The notes beneath the pieces are model-generated. The model was not told where the DNA came from, did not search any database, and saw nothing but the letters and a program-made list of their open reading frames with translations. From NCBI RefSeq assembly GCF_003058055.1, contig NZ_QBTZ01000001.1:2482501-2546500 (forward strand): a DNA stretch of 64,000 bases, given 5' to 3'. This document shows, one piece after another, positions 47,112-55,978 of this stretch (position 1 is the first letter of the stretch; each line of letters begins with the position of its first letter). Source of the DNA: Acidovorax sp. 107. GTDB lineage: Bacteria > Pseudomonadota > Gammaproteobacteria > Burkholderiales > Burkholderiaceae_C. The translations under genes and the position numbers were made by a program.

Positions 47112-48047
47112 TCAGGAGGTCTTTCCAAACCTTCCGGCGCCTTGCTTGCGGAATTCACTCGGCGTCATGCCCTTGATGTCCAGAAAGCGGCGGTTGAAGT
47201 TGGCCATGTTGTTGAAGCCCACGTCATAGGCAATGTGCGTGATGTAGCGCTCGGTCTCCATCAGCAGCTGGCAGGCGCGGTTCACGCGCACCAGATTCAC
47301 AAAGTCGGTGAAGGTGTTGCCCGTGGCGCGCCGGAAAAAGCGCGAGAAGCGGCTCTCTGTCATGCCCAGCTCCTGCGCCAGGTCGGCGGCTGCCAGCGGT
47401 TCAGCCAGGTGGTCGGTGATGCGACTCACGATGGCATTGATCTGGTCGAGCTGGGCGTCGTTGTCTTCGCTTTGCAGCTGCGTGCTCGACAGCAGGCGAA
47501 AGTCGGTGCAACGGGCCAGGTCGCTCAGAAATTCGCAAAACGCGCCGAACCGCGCCAGGCCCTGGCGCGCCTTGATGCGGTGCCAGTACTCTTGCGCCTG
47601 CGCCTCCATGCCAAAGAACTCGATGCCATGACGCGCACGTTCCAGCAGCGGTAGCACCTCGCGCAGCTCAGGGATGCTCTCGCTGCTGGCCACCAGCGGC
47701 GCGTGCGAGAACTGGATCACCAGGTCGCGCAGCGGCACGCCGCCTTCGGGCAGATCCATGCTGATCCAGTTGTGCGGCAGGCGCGGGCCCGTCAGCACCA
47801 GATGGCCGGGCTGGAACTGCCCGATCCAGTCGCCCACGAACACCTTGCCCGAGGTGGCGGTGATCAGGTGCAGCTCGTACTCGTCGTGGTAGTGCCAGCG
47901 CGCCAGCGGGGTCGGAAACCCGTGCGACAGACAGCGGATGAAGCCGGCCGTATCCGGCGACTCGTAGCCCAGTGCGGGCGAGCGCACATAGTCGTGCTCC
48001 AGCTCAGGCTTGGTCTGGCGCGGGGCGATGGGCGTTTTGACGGTCAT
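47112..48047 (-). CDS. mtlR: AraC-family activator of polyol genes (MtlR-like)
   Basis: A 311-residue regulator. An N-terminal cupin domain (about 30-190, HYHDEYELHLITATSGKVFV, GPRLPHNWISMDLP) binds the inducer, and a C-terminal double helix-turn-helix follows (LAAADLAQELGMTESRFSRF and ITHIAYDVGFNNMANFNRRF). The pattern with MPHNW-like motif is that of MtlR activators. It is placed between mtlD and mtlY inside the operon rather than upstream, and 30 bases after mtlD. Confidence 0.88.
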   Translation of the reverse strand: MTVKTPIAPRQTKPELEHDYVRSPALGYESPDTAGFIRCLSHGFPTPLARWHYHDEYELHLITATSGKVFVGDWIGQFQPGHLVLTGPRLPHNWISMDLPEGGVPLRDLVIQFSHAPLVASSESIPELREVLPLLERARHGIEFFGMEAQAQEYWHRIKARQGLARFGAFCEFLSDLARCTDFRLLSSTQLQSEDNDAQLDQINAIVSRITDHLAEPLAAADLAQELGMTESRFSRFFRRATGNTFTDFVNLVRVNRACQLLMETERYITHIAYDVGFNNMANFNRRFLDIKGMTPSEFRKQGAGRFGKTS

Positions 48048-48076
48048 GGCGGTGATGGACGGAAATTACACCAGCA

Positions 48077-49468
48077 TCAGGGACTTGAGCGATCCGCCAC
48101 AAAGGCCTGCACGCGGGCATAGGCTTTGCGCAGCGCGTCCACCAGCTCGGGGCGGCTGGCCATCTCGCCCCACAGGGTCGTGTCGACGGCGTAGGCAACC
48201 ACCGGGTCGGCCGCGTCGCAGATGGCGTGAGCCACGACGGGGTCCATGGCCTGGTCCTGATAGGTGTAGGGGATCTGCCCCGCGTGCCAGCGCTGCAGGT
48301 AGGCCAGGAACAGCGCGGGCAGCAGGGCCACGCTATCGAACGAGCCGCCACGGGCCAGCTTGTCGCGGATCGTGGGCGCGATCATGCCCGGGATCTTGGA
48401 GAACGCGTCCATGGCCACGCGCTGGTTCGTGTCGGCAATGGCTGGGTTGCCGAAGCGGTCCAGCACCACGTCGCGGTAGGCCTGCAGGTCGATGGGGCAC
48501 GGCAGCAACACGGGGATCGCATCGTCGGTCGCGTAGTCGTAGGCCATCTGGCGGATGGCCGCATCGTGCGTGCCTTCGTGTATGTACTGGTAGCCCACCA
48601 GCGTGCCCGCCCAGGCAATGCAGCTGTGCGTGGCGTTGAGCAGGCGGATCTTGGCCTCTTCATGCGCCTGCACCGACTGCACCATCTCGACGCCGACCTT
48701 TTCCCACGCGGGCCGGCCGGCGATGAAGTCGTCTTCGATGACCCACTGAATGAAGCTCTCGCCCATGAGCGCGGCCTTGTCGTCCCAGCCTGTGGCAGCC
48801 CTCACCCGCTCGCCCACATCGGGCGTGGGGCGTGGCGTGATGCGGTCCACCATGGCGTTGGGACTCGTGGTGTTCTGCTCCACCCAGTCTTTCAGTGGTG
48901 CATCGCCCAGCGCGTCGATGAACTGCAGCAGCCCGCTGCGCGAACGCTCGCCGTTGTGCCGCAAGTTGTCGCAGTTCATCAGCGTGACGGGGCCCGCACC
49001 AGCCGCCATGCGCGCGCGCAGGATGCTGACGAGGCCGCCGTAAATGGTGTGGCCCGCCTGCCCGGCCTTGACTGCCGCGAGGTCGGCGCGCAGGTCGGCA
49101 AAGGTGGCCCAGTCGAGCTGGTTTTGCGCGTCGAGGTAGTAGCCTGCCTCGGTCACCGTGAAGCTGATGATGCGCGTGGCAGCATCAGCACCCATGGCAA
49201 TCAGCGGGGCCAGATCGTCCTGGTAAGGGATCACGCGCTGGATGGACTCGATGACGGTGTAACTGCGCTCACCCTGGGGCGTGACGGTCTCCAGCGTGTA
49301 GCGGCCGCCCTGCGCCTGCAGGGCGGCGATGGTGTCGGCCATGTCGGGGCGCAGATTGCCGCCCGCGATGGCCCAGTCCGTGTCACCTTGCTGGCGCAGC
49401 TGGTGAACGTAGACGGCCTGGTGGGCACGGTGAAAGGAGCCCAGGCCCAGATGCAGGATGAAATTCAT
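48077..49468 (-). CDS. mtlD: Mannitol dehydrogenase family protein
   Basis: A 463-residue NAD-dependent polyol dehydrogenase of the long-chain family, oxidising D-mannitol, D-sorbitol or D-arabitol to the ketose. The NAD-binding start is ILHLGLGSFHRAHQAVY; the substrate domain has MVDRITPRPTPDVGERVRA, the catalytic Lys/Asn/His region LLNATHSCIAWAGTLVGYQY and KIPGMIAPTIRDKLARGGS. The start is the ATG of MNFILHLGLG; the longer frame to 49498 adds ten unconserved residues. It lies 20 bases after the SDR gene. Confidence 0.93.
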   Translation of the reverse strand: MNFILHLGLGSFHRAHQAVYVHQLRQQGDTDWAIAGGNLRPDMADTIAALQAQGGRYTLETVTPQGERSYTVIESIQRVIPYQDDLAPLIAMGADAATRIISFTVTEAGYYLDAQNQLDWATFADLRADLAAVKAGQAGHTIYGGLVSILRARMAAGAGPVTLMNCDNLRHNGERSRSGLLQFIDALGDAPLKDWVEQNTTSPNAMVDRITPRPTPDVGERVRAATGWDDKAALMGESFIQWVIEDDFIAGRPAWEKVGVEMVQSVQAHEEAKIRLLNATHSCIAWAGTLVGYQYIHEGTHDAAIRQMAYDYATDDAIPVLLPCPIDLQAYRDVVLDRFGNPAIADTNQRVAMDAFSKIPGMIAPTIRDKLARGGSFDSVALLPALFLAYLQRWHAGQIPYTYQDQAMDPVVAHAICDAADPVVAYAVDTTLWGEMASRPELVDALRKAYARVQAFVADRSSP

Positions 49469-49487
49469 GGTGCGTGAAAACGGGGTT

Positions 49488-50231
49488 CTAAAGATCAAAA
49501 TTCGTGGGCATCATCACGACGTCGCGAATCGTCATGCCGCGCGAGCGGGTGAGCATGAACAGCACCACCTCGGCGACTTCGGCGGCCTCGATCAGGCTGC
49601 CGCTGGCCTTGGACTCAGCCAGCTTTTCCGCAGGCCAGTCGGCCAACAGCGAGGTGATGACCGGGCCCGGCGAGATGGAACCCACGCGGATGCCGTGCTT
49701 GAACACCTGGCGGCGCACGGTCTGCACAAAGCAGTTGACGGCCCACTTTGACGATGCATAGACGGGCTCCCATGGCGTGGGGAAATGCGCGGCCAGCGAG
49801 CTGGTGACGATGATGTCCCCCGTGCCGCGCTCGATCATGTGGGGCAGCACGTTGTGCACGTTCTTCATCACCACGTTGACGTTGAGCTGCAGCATGCGGT
49901 CGATGGCGTCAGGGTCGGCATCGACCAGATCGCCGCCCACATAAAGTCCCGCGTTGGCATGGAAGATGTCGAGCGGACCGGCGATGCTCAGCGTGCGCTG
50001 CAGCAGGCTGGCGCACTGCTTGGAATCCAGCAGATCGAGCACCAGCGGCGAAGCGCGTTCGCCAATGGCCGCGCAGGCCTTGGCCAGCGCAGCCTCGTCG
50101 CGGTCGATCAGCACCACGCGTGCGCCCGCATTGGCCATGGCCTGGGCGCTGGCAAAACCGATGCCAGAAGCCGCGCCAGTGATGGCCGCCACCTTGCCTT
50201 GGAGTGGGTATTGGAGGCTCATGACCGTCAT
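49488..50231 (-). CDS. Short-chain dehydrogenase, probable polyol (ribitol-type) dehydrogenase
   Basis: A 247-residue SDR. The cofactor motif is AAITGAASGIGFASAQAMA, with ANAG after it, the catalytic Ser in VTSSLAAH and Tyr-x-x-x-Lys in PVYASSKWAVN. The C-terminus FMLTRSRGMTIRDVVMMPTN resembles ribitol-dehydrogenase-like SDRs. Its start overlaps the mtlK stop by four bases. It is extra relative to the pseudomonad mtl operon and may add ribitol, xylitol or sorbitol oxidation; this is inferred. Confidence 0.85.
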   Translation of the reverse strand: MTVMSLQYPLQGKVAAITGAASGIGFASAQAMANAGARVVLIDRDEAALAKACAAIGERASPLVLDLLDSKQCASLLQRTLSIAGPLDIFHANAGLYVGGDLVDADPDAIDRMLQLNVNVVMKNVHNVLPHMIERGTGDIIVTSSLAAHFPTPWEPVYASSKWAVNCFVQTVRRQVFKHGIRVGSISPGPVITSLLADWPAEKLAESKASGSLIEAAEVAEVVLFMLTRSRGMTIRDVVMMPTNFDL

Positions 50232-51271
50232 GCAGCCTGGCGGGCCACCACGCGGCCTTGGGGGTCGAACCAGTGGGCTTGCGAGGCGTCGATGTCCAGG
50301 CTCACGGCATCGCCCGCGCGCAGGCCTGTGCGGTCGTTCTGGCGGGCCACAAACTGCGCTCCGCCGGGGGTGCTCACGTAGATCAGGGTTTCGGCGCCCA
50401 GCGCTTCCACCAGGTCCACCTGGCCTGTCACGGGCGTAGCGCCGGTGTTGCGCACGGTGATGTTCTCAGGTCGCAGGCCGATGGCGCCGCCCTCAGCCCC
50501 TGCAGGCGCCTGCTGTTGCACGGGCGGTGGCAGCTGCGGCAAGGGCACCACGTTCATCTGCGGCGTGCCGATGAACTGGGCCACGAACTGGTTGGCGGGC
50601 CGGTCGTACAGCTCCAGCGGCGTGCCCACCTGCTCAATGATGCCGTCGCGCAGCACCACCACGCGATCGGCCAGCGTCATGGCCTCGACCTGGTCGTGCG
50701 TCACATAGATGGTGGTGGCGCCCAGGTCGCGGTGCAGCTTGGCGATCTCCACCCGCGTCTGGCCGCGCAGCGCTGCGTCTAGGTTGGACAGTGGCTCGTC
50801 GAACAGGAACACCTTGGGCGCGCGCACGATGGCACGGCCGATGGCCACACGCTGGCGCTGACCGCCAGACAGCTCCTTGGGCGTGCGCTGCAGGTACTGC
50901 GTGAGGTTGAGGATGCGCGCAGCGTTCTGCACCTTCTCGTCGATCACCTGCTTGTCCACCTTGGCCAGCTTGAGCGCAAAGCTCATGTTCTCGTACACGC
51001 TCATGTGCGGATACAGCGCGTAGCTCTGGAACACCATGGCGAGGTCGCGCTTGCTGGAGGGCTGGTCGGTGATGTCGCGGCCGTCCAGCATCAGCGTGCC
51101 GCCGTCGATATTTTCGAGCCCCGCGATCAGCCGCAGCAGCGTGGACTTGCCGCAGCCCGAGGGGCCGACGAAGACGATGAACTCGCCCTTCTGGATGGAG
51201 AGGTCGATGCCCTTGATGGCGCGGTGTTCGCCAAAGAATTTCTCGATGCCGCGCAGTTGAAGGTAGGCCAT
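50228..51271 (-). CDS. mtlK: Polyol ABC transporter ATP-binding protein
   Basis: A 347-residue ATPase of the MalK/UgpC type. Walker A GPSGCGKSTLLRLI, signature LSGGQRQRVAIGRA, Walker B VFLFDEPLSNLDAALR, and the H-loop VTHDQVEAM, followed by a C-terminal TOBE/MalK regulatory domain (about 240-347, GLRPENITVR). The start is the ATG of MAYLQLRGIEKFFG. It energises the MtlFG permease. It overlaps the SDR gene by four bases. Confidence 0.95.
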   Translation of the reverse strand: MAYLQLRGIEKFFGEHRAIKGIDLSIQKGEFIVFVGPSGCGKSTLLRLIAGLENIDGGTLMLDGRDITDQPSSKRDLAMVFQSYALYPHMSVYENMSFALKLAKVDKQVIDEKVQNAARILNLTQYLQRTPKELSGGQRQRVAIGRAIVRAPKVFLFDEPLSNLDAALRGQTRVEIAKLHRDLGATTIYVTHDQVEAMTLADRVVVLRDGIIEQVGTPLELYDRPANQFVAQFIGTPQMNVVPLPQLPPPVQQQAPAGAEGGAIGLRPENITVRNTGATPVTGQVDLVEALGAETLIYVSTPGGAQFVARQNDRTGLRAGDAVSLDIDASQAHWFDPQGRVVARQAA

Positions 51272-51320
51272 GGAATCGGGTTCCTGAATGCTTGAAAACT
51301 GGGGAGATGAACGCTGCGCT

Positions 51321-52160
51321 TTACTTGACCGCGCCGAACGTGAGACCTTGGACGAGCTGCTTCTGGCTGAACCAGCCAAACACCACGATGGGCGCAATGG
51401 CCATCAGCGATGCCGCAGACAACTTGGCCCAGAACAGTCCTTCGGGGCTGGAGTACGAGGCGATCAGCGTGGCCAGCGTGCCGGCCTTGGCGGCGCTCAG
51501 GTTCAGGCTCCAGAAGGCCTCGTTCCATGACAGCACCAGGCACAAGAGGCCGGTGGATGCGAGCCCGCCCATGCCCAGCGGCAGCAGCACCAGGCGCACC
51601 TCTTGCCACAGCGTGGCACCGTCCATACGCGCGGCTTCCAGAATCTCGCGCGGGATGTCCTTGAAGTGCGAGTACAGCATCCAGACCATGATGGGCAGGT
51701 TGGACAGCGCGAACACGATGATGAGCGCAAGCTGTGTGTCGAGCAGATGGCTCTTTTGCGCCAGCACGTAGATGGGCACCAGCGCGCCCACGGCGGGCAT
51801 CATCTTGGTGGAGAGCATCCACATCAAAATGTCCTTGGTGTACTTGCCCTTGAAGAAGGCCATGGCATACGCGGCAGGCGCGGCAAGCATGAGCCCCACC
51901 AGGGTGGAGAGCACGCTGGTGATGACCGAGTTCTTGGCGTACAGCAGGTAGTCGCTGCGCTCTTGCACCTCGTGGAAGTTTTCGAGCGTGGGCGTGAAGA
52001 CGAACAGTGGCGGCACGGCAATGGCCTGCAGCTCGGTCTTGAACGCGGTGAGAAACAGCCAGGCCAGCGGAAACACCAGCAGCAGGGCCACGGCCCAGGC
52101 CGCAGCGGTACGCAGGGCCAACATGCCGAGCGGAAATTGGGAACGGCGTCGTGCGGTCAT
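51321..52160 (-). CDS. mtlG: Polyol ABC transporter permease, second subunit
   Basis: A 279-residue inner-membrane permease with six transmembrane helices. The EAA loop that contacts the ATPase is LEAARMDGATLWQEVRLVLL. The first helix is TAAAWAVALLLVFPLAWLFL. The start is the ATG of MTARRRSQFPLG; the frame is open to 52277 but this would overlap the first permease gene heavily. It lies 13 bases after mtlF. Confidence 0.94.
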   Translation of the reverse strand: MTARRRSQFPLGMLALRTAAAWAVALLLVFPLAWLFLTAFKTELQAIAVPPLFVFTPTLENFHEVQERSDYLLYAKNSVITSVLSTLVGLMLAAPAAYAMAFFKGKYTKDILMWMLSTKMMPAVGALVPIYVLAQKSHLLDTQLALIIVFALSNLPIMVWMLYSHFKDIPREILEAARMDGATLWQEVRLVLLPLGMGGLASTGLLCLVLSWNEAFWSLNLSAAKAGTLATLIASYSSPEGLFWAKLSAASLMAIAPIVVFGWFSQKQLVQGLTFGAVK

Positions 52161-52173
52161 AAAAATGCGAGCC

Positions 52174-53037
52174 TTACTTATCGAGGTTCTTGCCGACCAT
52201 GCGGATGAGGAACACGGCCGCAATATTGGCCAGCACCACCGCAAACAGTGCCCCGGCCGAGGCCACGCCCGCGTCAAAGTTGAGCAGCGCCTGCTTGAAG
52301 ATCAGGAAGGTGACGTTGGTACTTGCATCGCCCGGCCCCCCACCGGTGGTGGTGTAGATCTCGGCAAAGATGCTGAGCAAGAAGATGAGTTCGATCATCA
52401 CCACCACGGCCACCGAGCGCGCGAGGTGCGGCACGTACAGGTAGCGCAGCTGCTGCAGATAGTTGGCGCCGTCCATGCGCGAGGCTTCGAGCTGCTCGTG
52501 GTTCATGCTCTGCAGCGAGGTCATGAAGATCAGCGTGGCAAAAGGCAGCCATTGCCATGACACCATCACGATGACGGAGAACAGCGGGTAGTCGGTGAGC
52601 CAATCGACCGGCTGCGCGCCGAAGAACATCCACACCTGCGCGAGCACGCCATAGATGGGGTTCATCATCATGTTCTTCCACATCAGCGCGTTCACCGTGG
52701 GCATGACGAAGAAAGGCGAGATCAGCAGCACCCGCACAATGCCCCGGCCCGCAAACGGCTCGTTGATCAGCAGCGCAATCGCAATGCCAAACACCACCGT
52801 GATGAGGATCACGCTGCCCAGCAGCAGCAGCGTGTTAACCACCGCCGTGCCAAACGAAGGGTCGGTGACGAAATACTCAAAGTTCTCCAGCCCGGCAAAA
52901 CCGGTCTGGTCCGGCTGCATCAGGTTGTAGCGGATGAGCGAGAAGTAGATCGTCATCACCAGCGGCACGATCATCCACAGGAAGAGCGTGGCCATGGCCG
53001 GCGTGAGCAGCAGGCGGGGGAGCAGGCGGCGGTTCAT
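52174..53037 (-). CDS. mtlF: Polyol ABC transporter permease, first subunit
   Basis: A 287-residue permease with six transmembrane helices. The first is LLTPAMATLFLWMIVPLVMT, and the EAA loop is LEASRMDGANYLQQLRYLYV. It pairs with MtlG to form the channel. It follows mtlE by 146 bases that contain a large stem-loop, listed separately. Confidence 0.94.
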   Translation of the reverse strand: MNRRLLPRLLLTPAMATLFLWMIVPLVMTIYFSLIRYNLMQPDQTGFAGLENFEYFVTDPSFGTAVVNTLLLLGSVILITVVFGIAIALLINEPFAGRGIVRVLLISPFFVMPTVNALMWKNMMMNPIYGVLAQVWMFFGAQPVDWLTDYPLFSVIVMVSWQWLPFATLIFMTSLQSMNHEQLEASRMDGANYLQQLRYLYVPHLARSVAVVVMIELIFLLSIFAEIYTTTGGGPGDASTNVTFLIFKQALLNFDAGVASAGALFAVVLANIAAVFLIRMVGKNLDK

Positions 53038-53065
53038 GGAAGCCTCAGAAAAAAGTCCAGCAGAT

Positions 53066-53187
53066 ATAGGCGTTCAGTCGGCGTCGCGAGCGGGCCGAGG
53101 CGGGGTCGCTGTACCGCAACCGTACTCCCGTACGGCGAGGAACACCGGCTCCGGATCGGCCCGCGCAGTGGCCGAATGAATGCCTAT
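53066..53187. repeat. Large nested inverted repeat between mtlE and mtlF
   Basis: ATAGGCGTTCAGTCGGC at 53066-53082 matches the complement of 53171-53187 at 15 of 17 positions. Inside lie GCGGGCCGA (53090) with TCGGCCCGC (53156), and CCGTAC-TCCC-GTACGG (53120-53135). The right arm includes the mtlE stop codon. In the transcript it would form a long stem just after mtlE. Confidence 0.75.
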
Positions 53188-54515
53188 TTGTAGTAGCCGG
53201 CCTTTTTCATCTCGCGGTCAGCCGACACCTGGCTGGCCTTCAACGCCGCGTCCACCGTCGTCTTGCCTGCCAGCGCGGAACTCATCTGCTGCCCCACGGC
53301 GATGCCGATGGCCTGGAACTCGGGAATGGCCGCGAACTGCACACCCACGTACGGGCTCTTGGGCAAGGTCGAATCGGTCGGGTTGGCCGAGTCGATGGCA
53401 ACCTTCTCGGCCGCAGCAAAGCGCGCGGCCTTCTGGAACTCCGGCGAGGCATACGTGCTCTTGCGCGTGCCGGTCGGCACGTTGGCCCAGCCGTTGGTCT
53501 TGGCGACCAGCTGGATGTAGTCCTTGCTGGTGGACCAGGTGATGAACTTCTGCGCCGCGTCTACCTTTTTGGAACCAGCCGGAATAGCCAGATTCCACGA
53601 CCACAGCCAGTTGGCGCCCTTGGGCGTGTTCATGGTGGGCGCCTGGGCAAAGGCCATCTGGTCAGCCACCTTGGACTGCTTGGGGTCGCTCACAAACGAC
53701 GCCGCGATGGTCGCGTCGATCCACATGCCGCATTTGCCAGAGTTGGTCAGCGCCAGAATTTCGTTGAAGCTGTTGGCCGACGAGCCGGGGGGGCCGTAGT
53801 TCTTGAGCAGGTCCACGTAGAAGGTGATCGCATCCTTCCAGGGCTTGGATTCGAGCTGCGGCTTCCACTGCATGTCAAACCACTGACCGCCAAAGGTGTT
53901 GACCAGCGTGGTCAAAAAGGCCATGTTGTCGCCCCAGCCCGGCTTGCCACGCAGGCAGATGCCATACACCCCGTTCTTGGGATCGTGGATCTTGGCGGCC
54001 AGGTCCTTGATCTGTGGCCAGGTGGGGCGCTCGGGCACCTGCACGCCGGCCTTGTCGGCCAGGTCCTTGCGGTACATCAGCATCGAGCTTTCGCCGTAGA
54101 AGGGCGCGGCAAACAGCTTGCCGTCGACCGACAGACCGTTGCGCATGGCGGGCAGCAGGTCATCCACGTCATAGGCGGCGTCGGTCTTCAACTCCTGCAG
54201 CCAGCCCTTCTTGCCCCAGATGGGCGCCTCGTACATGCCGATGGTCATCACGTCGAACTGGCCGCCCTTGGTGGCGATGTCGGTCGTCACGCGCTGGCGT
54301 AGCACACCTTCTTCCAGCGTCACCCACTTGAGCTTGATGTCGGGGTTGGCCTGCTCGAAGTTCTTGCTGAGCTTCTGCATCTCGATCATGTGGCCGTTGT
54401 TCACGGTAGCAATCACGAGTTCGGTCTGCGCGTGCGCAGCGGCGCCGCACAGCGATGCCGCGAGGGCAGCAGCGGCCAGAGCCAGGCGGGTGTGTGGACG
54501 GGTGGAACGGGGCAT
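53184..54515 (-). CDS. mtlE: Polyol ABC transporter substrate-binding protein
   Basis: A 443-residue periplasmic protein. A signal peptide of about 29 residues ends at GAAAHA-QTE. The mature part is a class I/extracellular-solute-binding family 1 fold: LVIATVNNGHMIEMQKLSKN, FDVMTIGMYEAPIWGKKGWL, FAAPFYGESSMLMYRKDLAD, and ANWLWSWNLAIPAGSKK. This is the SmoE/MtlE pattern for mannitol, sorbitol and arabitol. It is the first gene of the operon, with AGGAGA seven bases before the ATG. Confidence 0.94.
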   Translation of the reverse strand: MPRSTRPHTRLALAAAALAASLCGAAAHAQTELVIATVNNGHMIEMQKLSKNFEQANPDIKLKWVTLEEGVLRQRVTTDIATKGGQFDVMTIGMYEAPIWGKKGWLQELKTDAAYDVDDLLPAMRNGLSVDGKLFAAPFYGESSMLMYRKDLADKAGVQVPERPTWPQIKDLAAKIHDPKNGVYGICLRGKPGWGDNMAFLTTLVNTFGGQWFDMQWKPQLESKPWKDAITFYVDLLKNYGPPGSSANSFNEILALTNSGKCGMWIDATIAASFVSDPKQSKVADQMAFAQAPTMNTPKGANWLWSWNLAIPAGSKKVDAAQKFITWSTSKDYIQLVAKTNGWANVPTGTRKSTYASPEFQKAARFAAAEKVAIDSANPTDSTLPKSPYVGVQFAAIPEFQAIGIAVGQQMSSALAGKTTVDAALKASQVSADREMKKAGYYK

Positions 54516-54955
54516 CGGAACGTCTCCTGCGTAGTTGGTATGGATCTGCCATTCAACGCCAGTCGGATTGCGGCATTGATGGACTGAACGATACCGATGC
54601 TCTGATGCTCAGTTGATACTTTGAAAAGCCATACACATACTAAATTTCGCCAGAATCTCGGTATTTCTACCTAGATCTATCAATTGGGTATCTGCATTGG
54701 GGGCCTGGGATGCCTGCCTTGGCTCTGCGGTGCTCCGCGCAAATTTGACACAGGGGCGCACTTCGTGCGCGCCCATTGTTTCCAAAACTGGAACAGTCAG
54801 TTTGCGACTGTGTAGTTTTTCTCCGAAGACCATCGGCGTACAGTTCAACCCATCGATGAGCCGAACCCGCAAGGCGACTCACCGAACCCGGTTCAGGAAT
54901 GGTTTTTGACCCGGCTTTTTTGAGACGCTTTTTTAACTTCTAGGACTTATCCATC
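54516..54955. promoter_or_regulatory. Divergent control region of the mtl operon and the DUF4148 gene
   Basis: This 440-base gap contains no gene. Towards mtlE it is AT-rich and has the inverted repeat GGTA-TTTC-TACC at 54660-54671, a candidate site for the AraC activator; the -10/-35 elements for mtlE are poor, as expected for an activator-dependent promoter. Further along are a GC-rich hairpin (GCGCAC-TTC-GTGCGC, about 54755-54770) and ACAGTC-AGTTTGC-GACTGT at 54793-54811. TTGACA at 54745 has no matching -10. Confidence 0.4.
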
Positions 54956-55249
54956 ATGAACAACACCGCACGTTTCCTCTCCATCGCCGCTGTCGCTGCT
55001 TTCGCATCTTTTGGTGCCCAGGCTGACGAAGCCGATGCTTCGCAATTCGCGACCCAATTCCAAACCAACCGCACCCGCGCTGAAGTGCAAGCCGAAGCCG
55101 CTACCGTGGCTCAAACACGCAGCATCGAACCCGCTGGTTCGCGTGTGGTGACTTACAAGTCCACGGCTGACCGTGCTGCCGTGCGTGCCCAGGCTGCTGA
55201 AGCCGTGCGCACCGGCAAGATCCCATCGGGCGAAATCAGCGCAATGTAA
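54956..55249 (+). CDS. Small exported DUF4148 protein
   Basis: A 97-residue protein. A signal peptide ends at SFGAQA-DEA. The mature part is short, hydrophilic and Ala-rich with RAEVQAEAATVAQTRSIEP and YKSTADRAAVRAQAAEAV, which is the DUF4148 pattern seen in many paralogues in Burkholderiales. Function unknown. AGGACTT precedes the start, and a terminator follows. Confidence 0.85.
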   Translation: MNNTARFLSIAAVAAFASFGAQADEADASQFATQFQTNRTRAEVQAEAATVAQTRSIEPAGSRVVTYKSTADRAAVRAQAAEAVRTGKIPSGEISAM

Positions 55250-55311
55250 GAACGCAGACCTTCCCGGGTGGTGGCCTCGCACGCTAGCGGACCCAGCCTC
55301 CCGGACTCAGA

Positions 55312-55337
55312 AAGGGCTCCCACTTGGGAGCCCTTTT
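55312..55337 (+). terminator. Intrinsic terminator after the DUF4148 gene
   Basis: GGGCTCCC-ACTT-GGGAGCCC followed by TTTTT, a perfect eight-base stem; it also lies just past the convergent GNAT stop. Confidence 0.92.
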
Positions 55338-55353
55338 TGCATGGGCAACCGGC

Positions 55354-55866
55354 TCAGGCCACCAGTGTCTTGAACATCACATGGGCATCGACATAGCCCA
55401 GCGTGTGGTGCCTGAAGGCCCCGGGCAACGTGCCCACGATCGCAAAGCCCAGGTGCTGCCACAGCCGTACGGCGCGCACATTGCTGGCCACCACCAGGTT
55501 GAACTGCATGGCCCGAAAGCCCATGGCCACAGCCTGCTGTTGAGAGTCCTCGCACATCAACGACGCCACGCCCTGCCCCTGCGCAGTCGGCGCCACCACA
55601 TAGCCGCAGTTGCACACATGGGCGCCCAGCCCAGGCTGATTCGGCTTGATGAAGTAGGTGCCCAGAATCTCCCCGCCCGCACCGAGGGCGACAAAGGTTG
55701 CTGCAGGCAGCTCTACCCAGGCTTTGTGGATCTCGGCCTCGCTGCTATCGGGGGCAAAGGCATACGTGTCTCCCGCCTGGAAGGTGGTGCGCAGGATGGG
55801 CCATACGGCGGGCCAGTCGGCAGCCTGGAGGGGGCGGACGGTGACGGAAGTGGCAGAAGTTGTCAT
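55354..55866 (-). CDS. GNAT family N-acetyltransferase
   Basis: A 170-residue acetyltransferase. VTVRPLQAADWPAVWPILRT starts it, and the acetyl-CoA loop is VVAPTAQGQGVASLMCEDSQ, followed by FNLVVASNVRAVRLWQHLGF and the C-terminal HTLGYVDAHVMFK. This resembles the phosphinothricin-acetyltransferase-like subgroup by its NxxAxxLxxxxGF motif. Substrate unknown. The start is the ATG of MTTSATSVTV, and the longer frame to 56055 overlaps thyA. Confidence 0.88.
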   Translation of the reverse strand: MTTSATSVTVRPLQAADWPAVWPILRTTFQAGDTYAFAPDSSEAEIHKAWVELPAATFVALGAGGEILGTYFIKPNQPGLGAHVCNCGYVVAPTAQGQGVASLMCEDSQQQAVAMGFRAMQFNLVVASNVRAVRLWQHLGFAIVGTLPGAFRHHTLGYVDAHVMFKTLVA

Positions 55867-55978
55867 TGCTAAGACGGACGATGGAGGGTAAGCCCCGCAT
55901 TCTCCCGCTCCGCATAAAATCCGGCGTCGGCAACGACCACCCCTTGATGGCGGCGCCCCACCCTGAGTGATCCATCCC

